A stretch of DNA of 64,000 nt from BJGV01 sp964196335 (GTDB taxonomy: Bacteria > Pseudomonadota > Gammaproteobacteria > Burkholderiales > Nitrosomonadaceae). How positions within the stretch are numbered: the stretch's first letter is position 1; each line of letters starts with the position of its first letter. Under the pieces are notes generated by a model. That model ran no database searches and was not told the origin of the DNA. It saw only the letters and a program-made list of their open reading frames with translations. This document shows, one piece after another, positions 53,892 through 63,348 of this stretch. The position numbers and the translations under genes are program-made. The stretch is from NCBI GenBank assembly GCA_965238155.1, contig OZ250175.1, positions 930,001-994,000 on the forward strand, written 5' to 3'.

Positions 53892-54812
53892 TCAAACGTA
53901 TGTTAGCCAATTTACATGATTATTAGATTTTCCTCTTGCACAATCAAAAAACATTGTTTGTAGCTTTGTAGTGATTGAGCCGCGGCTGCCATTACCAATA
54001 ATGCGGTTGTCAAGTTCACGAATGGGGGTGACCTCTGCAGCAGTACCAGTAAAGAATGCTTCGTCTGCACAATAAACTTCATCTCGGGTGATACGCTTTT
54101 CTATGACCGGAATACCTATTTCTCCGGCAAGTTCAATGATAGAAGCACGAGTAATCCCTTCTAAACAAGAAGTCATATCGGGAGTGTATATCCTGTTGTG
54201 CTTGATGATAAAAATATTCTCACCTGATCCCTCTGCAACATAGCCACTCACATCTAATAATAGTGCTTCATCGTAGCCGTCATGTATGACTTCCTGATGA
54301 GCAAGCATAGAGTTAGCATAGGTAGTAACTGATTTAGCACGACACATGTTGACATTGACATGATGGCGTGAGAATGAAGAGGTCTTGACCCGAATACCTT
54401 TTTCAAGACCATCTGTACCAAGGTATGTACCCCACGGCCAAGCTGCGATAGCCACATGTACCGAGAGTTTTTTTGCAGAAATTCCCATGTCCTCAGAACC
54501 GTAGAAGACAATAGGACGAATGTAGCATGAATCCAGCCCGTTTTGTTTTACCACTTCAAGTTGAGCCTCGATTAATGTGGCTTTATCATATGGTATTTTC
54601 ATCATAAAGATATGGGCTGAATTGAATAATCTGTCAGTATGTTCCAAAAGACGGAAGATGGCAGTACCTTGGTCAGTTTGGTAAGCACGTACACCTTCAA
54701 ATACTCCCATACCATAGTGCAGGGTGTGAGTGAGTACGTGTGTTGTGGCATTGCGCCAAGGAACCATCTTGCCATCGTTCCAAATCATGCCGTCTCTGTC
54801 GGCCATTGACAT
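53892..54812 (-). CDS. ilvE: branched-chain amino-acid aminotransferase
   Basis: PLP enzyme for the last step of Val, Leu and Ile synthesis. The ATG at 54812 has GGAG upstream and gives 306 residues starting MSMADRDGMIWNDGKMVPW; the open frame runs further to 54890 but is not needed. Motifs: HYGMGVFEGVRAY, the PLP lysine region CRAKSVTTYANSMLA, YVAEGSGENIFI and FFTGTAAEVTPI. Confidence 0.95.
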   Translation of the reverse strand: MSMADRDGMIWNDGKMVPWRNATTHVLTHTLHYGMGVFEGVRAYQTDQGTAIFRLLEHTDRLFNSAHIFMMKIPYDKATLIEAQLEVVKQNGLDSCYIRPIVFYGSEDMGISAKKLSVHVAIAAWPWGTYLGTDGLEKGIRVKTSSFSRHHVNVNMCRAKSVTTYANSMLAHQEVIHDGYDEALLLDVSGYVAEGSGENIFIIKHNRIYTPDMTSCLEGITRASIIELAGEIGIPVIEKRITRDEVYCADEAFFTGTAAEVTPIRELDNRIIGNGSRGSITTKLQTMFFDCARGKSNNHVNWLTYV

Positions 54813-55160
54813 TAAAAAATCTCCAGAAATTATTTGAGAGATACATTTTAACTCATTTTTTATAAAGGAATGAGAACATGGAAAGTCCATATGATCAAAC
54901 TTAATTTCTTATATATTACCTAGGTAACAGAATGCATATATACGTATGATTTTTGTACTTAATGTTTAAGAGATAGACTAAAGTTTACTCTATGATTGTC
55001 GTTGTAAATATAGATAAAACTGATAGAAATAAATTCATCACAATATACGCTTCAGGGTTAAACCTAACATACTGCTCAAATATCATCGGTACCTATTTAT
55101 GTAAAAACTTATAGTTATAGCTTACAGTGAACTTTTCGATCATAGTATTCGGAGAAATTA
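54813..55160. promoter_or_regulatory. divergent ilvE-cyclase intergenic region
   Basis: 348 A+T-rich bases. Contains the 12-base perfect palindrome TTACCTAGGTAA at 54916-54927, about 104 bases ahead of the ilvE ATG, a plausible operator. No small gene seen. Confidence 0.4.
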
Positions 55161-56429
55161 ATGGGTAGTAAGAGTAAAGGATTAGCTAAGGCTTTAGAAA
55201 CGAGGGCCTATGTAACATCCGACACAGATGAAACCAAACTCAAGAAGGATCTGCTGATTCTTACTTGTGGCTTGATGAATATTGGTGTCGTAGGGTGGCT
55301 GGCTATTTACTGGGCTATGGGCATCGAGTTCTCTACAACAGTACCTTTAGGTTATCAGGTTATTTCTGTTGCGTCTCTTGCTATTTTTCTTATAACCCAT
55401 AATTTTAATATATTCCGTATTATACAGTTGAGCTTGTTCTTGTTTGCTCCGTTTGTTATGCAATGGAGTATAGGTAATTATGTCACTTCTAGTGGCGTGT
55501 CACTTTGGGCATTCTTGGCGCCATTAGGGGCCATGTTTCTTTATGGCTATCGTGCATCAGTTCCTTGGTTTGCCGCCTATATTATTCTAAATGCATTATC
55601 TGGCTTTTTTGACTATTATCTGATGACTGGTATAGAGAGTGGGGTGCCTCTTAAGACCATAGCAATATTCTTTAGTCTTAATTTCGTTGTCGTTTCCACT
55701 ATTATATTCTTATTAGTACGATACTTCGTACGAGAACAGGAGATTATCAAAAAACACTTGGATGAAGAACATTCTTTACTGCTATTGGAGCAGCAGAAAT
55801 CCGAGCGCTTATTGCTTAATATGTTGCCGGCACATATAACAAAGCGACTCAAGCAGGAGTCGACTACGATTGCAGATGGTCATGCTGATATAACAGTAGT
55901 ATTTGCTGACATCATAAATTTTACGTGTCTAACTGAAGAAATGTCGCCACAGCAAATGGTTGTTTTGTTGAATAATGTATTTTCTAGTTTTGATTCCTTA
56001 GTTGAAAAATACAATATGGAGAAAATTAAGACAATTGGTGATGCATACATGGCAGCAGGAGGGCTAAATAATGTGCACTCGGATTATGTTGCTGCTATGG
56101 CAGATATGACTTTAGAGATGACAAAATTAATTACAAAAAAGCCGGAATTCAGAAAATATAACTTAGGTCTTCACATAGGTATTAGTACCGGACCACTTGT
56201 GGGTGGTGTTATTGGTACTAAACGTCTTGTATATGATTTATGGGGCGATACAGTAAATATTGCTAGTCGTTTATCCACTTACGGTGTTTCCGGGAAGATC
56301 CAGGTTGATACTACTACTTATAACCGGCTACGCAATCACTATCAATTTGACGGACCACATAAGGTGACGGTCAAAGGCAAAGGTGAAATAACAATGTATT
56401 TGCTTGAAGGACCTAAAGTGGAGAAGTAA
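55161..56429 (+). CDS. membrane-bound class III adenylate cyclase
   Basis: Makes cAMP from ATP. 422 residues: a cytoplasmic start, about six membrane helices between residues 29 and 188, a coiled linker (190-232, ending LLLNMLPAHITKRL) and a class III catalytic domain (about 240-418). Metal-binding Asp250 (VVFADIINF) and Asp294 (TIGDAYM) are present; Lys290 and Asp359 occupy the two adenine-specifying positions; Asn366 and Arg370 (VNIASR) complete the site. So it should be an active adenylate, not guanylate, cyclase. ATG follows GGAG. Monocistronic; convergent with glnE. Confidence 0.93.
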   Translation: MGSKSKGLAKALETRAYVTSDTDETKLKKDLLILTCGLMNIGVVGWLAIYWAMGIEFSTTVPLGYQVISVASLAIFLITHNFNIFRIIQLSLFLFAPFVMQWSIGNYVTSSGVSLWAFLAPLGAMFLYGYRASVPWFAAYIILNALSGFFDYYLMTGIESGVPLKTIAIFFSLNFVVVSTIIFLLVRYFVREQEIIKKHLDEEHSLLLLEQQKSERLLLNMLPAHITKRLKQESTTIADGHADITVVFADIINFTCLTEEMSPQQMVVLLNNVFSSFDSLVEKYNMEKIKTIGDAYMAAGGLNNVHSDYVAAMADMTLEMTKLITKKPEFRKYNLGLHIGISTGPLVGGVIGTKRLVYDLWGDTVNIASRLSTYGVSGKIQVDTTTYNRLRNHYQFDGPHKVTVKGKGEITMYLLEGPKVEK

Positions 56430-56451
56430 GTTCTTTGTTAGTAGTAGAGTG

Positions 56452-59235
56452 CTACACACCGAGTATTTTTTCCCATAATTGAAGTACTGATGTACGGGCT
56501 TTTTCCAGAAAACTTATCTCAATTCGGGCAAATTTTTGTTGCCTGTTTTGTATTGGTTGATTATCTGATTGAGTTGAATCAGTGTTTAATCTTAGTCGGT
56601 GCTGTATGCGACGAAATTCTCTGTAAGCTTCTAATACTGCTTCAGCATCTGATTTAGAAATAAGCCCAAGTTCCCCTGAGAGTTTAAGTAATCCAATGTT
56701 GCCAATATTATTTGTAAGCTCAGAGTGTTTGTATGCATAGCCAAGAACCAAATACTGTACTATAAATTCAACATCAATAATTCCTCCTCGGTCATGTTTA
56801 ATATCAAATAATTGAGTCGGATTGGGATGGCTGTCCAGCATTTTTTGCCGCATAATTAGGATCTCATTTTTCAGGCTTGCCAAATTACGTTGCTGACATA
56901 AGACTTCCTTGCGGATCTGCTCAAAGTCTTCTCCTACATGGGGGTCTCCTGCTACAAAACGTGCGCGAGTTAACGCCTGATGTTCCCATACCCAAGCCTG
57001 TTGTCTTTGATATTCTCTAAAAGCTTCAACAGAGCTTACTAGTAAGCCACTTATTCCATTGGGACGTAATCGTAAGTCTGTTTTATACAATAGTCCTGCT
57101 GAAGTATAGCTGGTAAGCCAGGAATTAATACGTTTGCCTAGTTTTGCATAAATTTTTGATGCGTCGGGGTGAGAGTCATCATAAAGAAAAATGATATCAA
57201 GATCGGATACATAACCAAGTTCTTTTCCGCCTAATTTGCCATAACCAATAATTGCAAAGACAGGATCATCCTGATATTTGCTTATTAATCCTGACCAGGC
57301 TAAACGCAAAACTATATCAAGTATTAGATCAGCAAGGCTGGTTAGGTGATCACTCAAAATCTCCAAAGGTAATAATTCCTCCAGATCTTTGGCAAGTAAC
57401 TGAAATACTTTTGAATGATGAAAATGTCTCAGAACATCCATTTGATGTTCTGTATCATTTTCACCAATGGTATTGGTATTCTTTAGTAGTTGTAATAACT
57501 CTGTTCTGGATATGGACCAGTCGATTTTACTTTGCAGGTCGGTCACATTAAGTAGTTCGTCCAAAAGAATCGGATGCTGCGTTAAATATCCGCAGGCCCA
57601 TTGACTAACACTAACTAATTTGGCTATTCGTTCCAGAGCTTGAGGATTCTCCATTAGTAATGAGAGGTAAGATGCGCGCCCACTAATACTTTCAAGCAAT
57701 TGTAAAATACGCTTTAGAGTGGTGTCTGCAGGTGGGAACTTAACAGAGGCTTCAATCAGGATAGGAATCAATACATTGATTCTCTTCCTACTTGAAACTG
57801 GTAGTTGTCTGTAGCGAGTACTGTTACGGAATTTTTGTAAATAAACAAGAATTTTGTCTGGATTAGAAAATCCCATATTTCCTAATTGTGCAATAGTGGC
57901 TACAGTCTCTTCTTCATTCTCAGTTTGTTCATTCCACAGCCATGTAAGCGTATTATGGGGCTCTGATTTATTTGGATTGGTAAAGACTTGTTCAAAGTAT
58001 CGGGTTACATTGATTCGATGGGTATCAAGCTTTTGTAGAAAATTATCGTAATTTGTGAAACCCATTGCAGATGCAATTAAGAGCTGATCTGCCGAGTTAT
58101 TCGGTAATGTCTGAGTTTGTTGATCATCCAGATATTGTAGGCGATGCTCAAGATTACGTAAGAAGATATAGGCGTCCGTAAGTTCTGTAACCGTCTTTTC
58201 TGCCAGTTTCTTTTTCTCACGTAGATATCTTAAAACAGCAAGTGTTGGACGGATACGCAGCTCTGTATTACGACCACCACGTATCAATTGAAATACCTGA
58301 GCTATAAATTCAATTTCACGGATACCGCCTGGTCCAAGCTTAATATCATCATGTATTTCTCGGCGACTGACCTCTTGTCGGATTTGTGAATGCATTTCAC
58401 GCATAGATTCATAGGCACCAAAGTCCAGGTATTTTCGGAATATGAATGGTTGTATTATTTGTTCCGAGAGCGTCAATTTTATTGAGTTTGAGCCTGCTAA
58501 TATTCGGCTTTTGATCCAGGCATAGCGTTCCCATTCGCGCCCCTGAGTAACAAGATATTCTTCCAGCATGGCAAAGCTCATTATCAAAGGGCCATTCTCG
58601 CCATAGGGACGCAGACGCATATCTACACGAAATACATATCCTTCAGCAGTAATATCATTGAGGCTTGAAATGAGTTTGCGTCCAAGTCGGGCAAAAAAAT
58701 CATTGTTGGAAATAGAATGCTCTCCACTGGTTTCACCGTCTTCTGGATAGCAAAATATAAGGTCAACGTCTGATGACACATTAAGCTCGCCTCCGCCTAG
58801 TTTGCCCATTGCGATTACCAGCATTTCCTGATCTGTTCCGGATATGTTTCCCTTAGGCATACCATAGCATTCAGGTTTGACAAGCCAGGTTTGGTGGCAT
58901 TTCAGTGAAAAACAGATGGTAACTTCAGCTAAATTAGTCATGCATGCCATAACTTCAGAAAGATCTGCTAATCCACTAAGATCCCGTGCTACCAGATGTA
59001 GCATTACTCGCTTTCGCAAATTTCGCAGGGCATTATAGAGGGAACTTTTATCGGTAGCAACATTTGGAGAAGTGTTCAGATATACTTGCATTCTCTCCTT
59101 CTGAAAAGGTTGCTGTATATTACCCATAAGCTCTGCCCACAAACCGGGTTCACTTTCTAATATGCGTTGTGCATAGCGACTAAAAGTCAGGCTAGAACGG
59201 ATTTTCTCTTCAGTAAAATTATTGGTCGGATGCAT
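56452..59235 (-). CDS. glnE: bifunctional glutamine synthetase adenylyltransferase/adenylyl-removing enzyme
   Basis: Controls glutamine synthetase by adding or removing AMP in response to nitrogen status. 927 residues with two nucleotidyltransferase domains. The N-terminal one has GKLGGGELNVSSDVDLIF and RVDMRLRPYGENGPL; the C-terminal one has GYGKLGGKELGYVSDLDIIF and DLRLRPNGISGL; HD-like helical domains follow each. Ends 22 bases from the cyclase stop. Fits a cell that takes nitrogen from ammonia or urea. Confidence 0.96.
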   Translation of the reverse strand: MHPTNNFTEEKIRSSLTFSRYAQRILESEPGLWAELMGNIQQPFQKERMQVYLNTSPNVATDKSSLYNALRNLRKRVMLHLVARDLSGLADLSEVMACMTNLAEVTICFSLKCHQTWLVKPECYGMPKGNISGTDQEMLVIAMGKLGGGELNVSSDVDLIFCYPEDGETSGEHSISNNDFFARLGRKLISSLNDITAEGYVFRVDMRLRPYGENGPLIMSFAMLEEYLVTQGREWERYAWIKSRILAGSNSIKLTLSEQIIQPFIFRKYLDFGAYESMREMHSQIRQEVSRREIHDDIKLGPGGIREIEFIAQVFQLIRGGRNTELRIRPTLAVLRYLREKKKLAEKTVTELTDAYIFLRNLEHRLQYLDDQQTQTLPNNSADQLLIASAMGFTNYDNFLQKLDTHRINVTRYFEQVFTNPNKSEPHNTLTWLWNEQTENEEETVATIAQLGNMGFSNPDKILVYLQKFRNSTRYRQLPVSSRKRINVLIPILIEASVKFPPADTTLKRILQLLESISGRASYLSLLMENPQALERIAKLVSVSQWACGYLTQHPILLDELLNVTDLQSKIDWSISRTELLQLLKNTNTIGENDTEHQMDVLRHFHHSKVFQLLAKDLEELLPLEILSDHLTSLADLILDIVLRLAWSGLISKYQDDPVFAIIGYGKLGGKELGYVSDLDIIFLYDDSHPDASKIYAKLGKRINSWLTSYTSAGLLYKTDLRLRPNGISGLLVSSVEAFREYQRQQAWVWEHQALTRARFVAGDPHVGEDFEQIRKEVLCQQRNLASLKNEILIMRQKMLDSHPNPTQLFDIKHDRGGIIDVEFIVQYLVLGYAYKHSELTNNIGNIGLLKLSGELGLISKSDAEAVLEAYREFRRIQHRLRLNTDSTQSDNQPIQNRQQKFARIEISFLEKARTSVLQLWEKILGV

Positions 59236-59452
59236 TGTAAAGGATTCAGAGTTACAATAAATTTCTCTAAACTGGTTATTTTATTAGTGTTTGTATAATT
59301 TGTTTTAAGCTTTCTTACAGAAACGTATTATCGTACCTGGCTATAGGTATAACCATATTTTATCAATCAGGCCAGGCCCTGAACATATTTTGGCACTTCC
59401 TGTCCAGGCAGAGTAGAGCGTACCTTCCTGGTAGCAAAACTGGAACAATTTA

Positions 59453-62400
59453 TTGAACTTGTCAGTAATTTTACCTCTTGTACAGCGTAGCGGCTTTTTG
59501 TTCCGATTTCTAGCGTTGTGTCTGCTTGTCTTGGTGGTCGGCATTGGATTATCACATCTGATGTTGCGATATTGGCTACTACCTGACATTGAGCACTATC
59601 GGAATGATATTGCTTCTGCTATTACTCAGGCTGCCGGCCAGCGTGTAACTATAGATTCAATTAGCGCACACTGGGATGGCATCCATCCACACTTGATACT
59701 ACGTAAGGTACAGGTGCATGATAAAGAAGGTAGGCCCGCACTGATACTAAACAGGCTGGAGAGTATTCCATCATGGCGTTCATTGTTATCTGGCGAATTA
59801 CGCTTTCGTGAAATCAAGATCGATCAGCCCAATCTTACTGTATATCGTGATTCCAATGGGGTTTTACATGTAGCAGGTATTACGCTTGGCAGAGATCAGG
59901 ATGCAAGTCAGAGTGGCTTTCTGAACTGGTTGCTGTACCAGAGACATGTTGATGTTGTAAATGCACATATCTTCTGGAAGGATGAGAAACGTGGCGCACC
60001 ATTATTAGAGTTAAAAGCGGTTAGTTTACATCTGGAAAATCATAGTAATAATGATCGCCATCGTTTTGGGCTGCGCGCCACTCCTCCGGCCAAGCTTGCC
60101 TCACCTCTTGATATCCGCGGAGATTTTACAGGGGAGCAACTGAATATTCCCGAACAGTGGCATGGGCAGTTATTTGTCAAATTAGATTATGCAGATATTG
60201 CTGCCTGGCAATCCTGGTTCCCGGTTTTAAAAGCAACTGAAATTAATCGTGGCACCGGAGCAATTGGAATGTGGATCAATATTGATAAAGGGGATATAAA
60301 ACAGCTGACAGCGGATGTACGTCTAAAAAATGTTAAAACACGTTTAACACATGAATTGCCAGAACTAGATCTTGTATTTCTTCGGGGCAGAGTGGGATGG
60401 AAAAAAATAAATAGTAAAGCTGGCAAAGGTTCTGAATTATTTGCCCACCAGCTGGGGGCTTCAATTCGTGGAGAAGGTATATTACAACCGGCAGATTTTT
60501 TACTGCAAGATGTCAGGGCTCATGATGGGGGGCAACAAAGTGGGAAACTGAGTGTAAAGAGTTTAGACCTCGAAACTTTGGGGGGTCTGGTGAAATATCT
60601 CCCCATAGATGTATCTATACGTGACCAATTTAATAAACTGTTACCACATGGTGAGATTCATAGTATGCAGGCAGAATGGGACGGCGTGTGGTCAGATCCT
60701 GTGAATTTAAGCGTGAAAGGAAAGTTTAATAATATAGGTATGAATAGTTTTAAGTCACTACCGGTATTCAGAGGTGTCAGCGGTAGTATAGATACAGATG
60801 AAAAGGGTGGTACGCTAAATATTAATTCACAAAAGGTTGTTTTTGATCTGCCTGATCTATTCCAGAAGCCTATGCTGTTTGATACGTTTACCGGAAATAT
60901 TAGTTGGGGTCCTTTGAATGATAATGACTTTATTGAAATTAAATTTAATAATATTTCATTTAGGAATGATCATGCTTCCGGAGGTGTTCACGGTACTTAT
61001 CACACTGAACATGACGGCCCTGGTGAAATTGATTTAGTAGGTTATCTGACGCGTGGAGATGCAAGTTTTGTAGGACATTATCTGCCAATTTTAGATAAAT
61101 TTCCTCATGAATGGCTTAGTAGATCGATAGTTTCCGGAGAGTTAAGTGATGTGAAGCTACGACTTAAAGGGCGTTTAGCCTCATTTCCTTTCAGGAATAA
61201 TGAACACGGTATTTTCCGGATAAGTATGAAAGCTACGAATGGGGTATTAGATTACGTTCCGGGTTGGCCAAAGATAGAAGATATATCTGCAAATCTGTTA
61301 TTTCAGGGCAGCTCTATGGAAATAAATGCTTCACAAGCTTCAATGTCAGATACCAATTTAAGAAAAATTAAAGTACAGATCGCTGACATGATGGCATCTG
61401 ATATTAGGCTACAAATTAAAGGCGTGGCTTCAGGGGCTACCAGGCAGTTTATAAAATTTTCTGCTGAACATATAGTCGATATCTTTACTCCTGATGAGAT
61501 TGATAGTTCCAATATTACCGGGAATGGTGAGTTACTACTAAATCTGTCTATTCCTTTGCCATATTCTGATGATATCAAGGTGGCTGGTAGTTATCTGTTC
61601 AATAATAATAGGATCGATCCCGGCCTGCATATGCCTAATTTAGAAAAAATAAATGGTGTTCTCAAATTTACTGAATCTACTATTGAAACAGAAAAAATAA
61701 GTGCCCAGATACTTGGGGGGGTGGTAACAATCAACTCTACTGTCCCACAAGACGGCGGCATAAGTCTGACAGCAGCGGGTAAGATAAATCTTAATAACCT
61801 GCTCCAACTTAATCAGGGCAGACCTACTGATGCCACACTTTTTTGGACAAAATATATACGTGGAAGTACTGACTGGATCGCTGCTGTTAAAATTCAAAAT
61901 AAGGCTGGCAACAAGCAGGCTAATATTTTGATTGAATCATCGTTACAGGGTATTGCTTCATACTTTCCAGAGCCTTTCTCTAAAATTCCAGCTGATGTAG
62001 TTCCATTACGATTAGAAAAGAATATTACTGATCTGAAGCAGAATTCAATGAAAATAAACTATGGAAAACAAATAGCAGCAAGAATCGTGTTCTCCCAAGA
62101 TGATTCAGGTAATTATCATACAAAGCAAGGTTTAATTCAGGTAGGCTCGGGGTCTTCTAAATTACCTGAGTCAGGTATGTTGTTAGCCGGTGAATTACCA
62201 AAACTACAGTTAGATAAATGGCGTGGTTTATTCGATCGATTCAATTCTTTTAAGAAGCCTGGTGAGGGAAGTAAGATTAATTTAGACCTATCTGAAATCG
62301 ATTTACATATTGGCGTACTTGATTTTCTTGGTAGGCGCTTTAATGATTTGGCGTTAAATGCTAATTTTAGAAACGGAGAATGGTATTCCACTATCTTAAG

Positions 62401-63298
62401 TAAAGAGATTTCCGGTAAGGTTAACTGGTACTCACAAAATCAGGGTAAGGTAGTCGGACGATTTAAAAAATTAACTGTGCCTGCTGTTTACCCGATTGAG
62501 CTACCAGTAGTTAAAAAGCAGCAGTCTGGAAAGAGCTTGCCAGCGCTTGATATATTAGTTGATAAATTTGTTATCAGTAGGAAAGATCTCGGCAAGTTTG
62601 AATTAATTGCAATGCAAAAAGAGGAAGGATGGAGCATCGAGGAACTATATATAGCCAATCAAGACAGCTCATTTATTGCAGATGGAATATGGAAGAATCG
62701 TTCCGTTGCTCCACGTATTGATATGAATATCAAACTGGAAGCGAGTGATCTTAACAAGTTTTTAACACGCTTTGGTTATCCGGATCGAATTAAACGTGGA
62801 AGAGGGAGTCTTGATGGTGATTTATCGTGGTTAGGAGGACCCCAGGCAATCAGTTATAAAACGTTATCTGGCAAAGTTAAGATACAGGCAAGGAATGGAC
62901 AGTTTCCTAAATTTGAGCTGGGTATTGGAAAATTATTCGGTATCTTTGATCTTAGAGCTTTACCACGGAGGGTGATTTTAGATTTTAGGGATGTGTTTGC
63001 TGACGGGTTTGGTTTTGACAAGGTTTCCGGGAGTGCTAGTATCATCGAAGGCATAATGAGTACAGATAATCTCAGGATTGGAGGGCCTGCTGCTGATGTA
63101 AAAATGGATGGGGAAGTAAATTTGTTCTCGGAGACCTATAAGCTTCATTTTATGGTTACTCCTTCATTAGGATTAGCGACTCCTGTAGTTGATATAGCAA
63201 CCATAATTGTTAACAAGGCACAAAAAGGTTCAATTAAGTCGAATGAATATAATATTACAGGCACTTGGGAAGACCCCGTTGTAACCAGATTGCATTAA
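59453..63298 (+). CDS. yhdP: YhdP-family AsmA-like giant envelope protein
   Basis: 1281 residues. One N-terminal membrane helix (about 14-36), then a long periplasmic beta-rich region with AsmA/DUF3971-type repeats and the conserved C-terminal block (GRGSLDGDLSWLGGPQAISY, then VRIGGPAADVKMDGEVNLF-like end). Members form bridge-like proteins moving phospholipid to the outer membrane. The start is a TTG at 59453, as no ATG precedes the membrane helix. Its position before a nitrilase gene matches the conserved yhdP-nit order. Confidence 0.92.
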   Translation: MNLSVILPLVQRSGFLFRFLALCLLVLVVGIGLSHLMLRYWLLPDIEHYRNDIASAITQAAGQRVTIDSISAHWDGIHPHLILRKVQVHDKEGRPALILNRLESIPSWRSLLSGELRFREIKIDQPNLTVYRDSNGVLHVAGITLGRDQDASQSGFLNWLLYQRHVDVVNAHIFWKDEKRGAPLLELKAVSLHLENHSNNDRHRFGLRATPPAKLASPLDIRGDFTGEQLNIPEQWHGQLFVKLDYADIAAWQSWFPVLKATEINRGTGAIGMWINIDKGDIKQLTADVRLKNVKTRLTHELPELDLVFLRGRVGWKKINSKAGKGSELFAHQLGASIRGEGILQPADFLLQDVRAHDGGQQSGKLSVKSLDLETLGGLVKYLPIDVSIRDQFNKLLPHGEIHSMQAEWDGVWSDPVNLSVKGKFNNIGMNSFKSLPVFRGVSGSIDTDEKGGTLNINSQKVVFDLPDLFQKPMLFDTFTGNISWGPLNDNDFIEIKFNNISFRNDHASGGVHGTYHTEHDGPGEIDLVGYLTRGDASFVGHYLPILDKFPHEWLSRSIVSGELSDVKLRLKGRLASFPFRNNEHGIFRISMKATNGVLDYVPGWPKIEDISANLLFQGSSMEINASQASMSDTNLRKIKVQIADMMASDIRLQIKGVASGATRQFIKFSAEHIVDIFTPDEIDSSNITGNGELLLNLSIPLPYSDDIKVAGSYLFNNNRIDPGLHMPNLEKINGVLKFTESTIETEKISAQILGGVVTINSTVPQDGGISLTAAGKINLNNLLQLNQGRPTDATLFWTKYIRGSTDWIAAVKIQNKAGNKQANILIESSLQGIASYFPEPFSKIPADVVPLRLEKNITDLKQNSMKINYGKQIAARIVFSQDDSGNYHTKQGLIQVGSGSSKLPESGMLLAGELPKLQLDKWRGLFDRFNSFKKPGEGSKINLDLSEIDLHIGVLDFLGRRFNDLALNANFRNGEWYSTILSKEISGKVNWYSQNQGKVVGRFKKLTVPAVYPIELPVVKKQQSGKSLPALDILVDKFVISRKDLGKFELIAMQKEEGWSIEELYIANQDSSFIADGIWKNRSVAPRIDMNIKLEASDLNKFLTRFGYPDRIKRGRGSLDGDLSWLGGPQAISYKTLSGKVKIQARNGQFPKFELGIGKLFGIFDLRALPRRVILDFRDVFADGFGFDKVSGSASIIEGIMSTDNLRIGGPAADVKMDGEVNLFSETYKLHFMVTPSLGLATPVVDIATIIVNKAQKGSIKSNEYNITGTWEDPVVTRLH

Positions 63299-63348
63299 AA
63301 AATTTTGTGGTACAAAGTAAGTAAATTGAAATTATATTACTGAGAATA

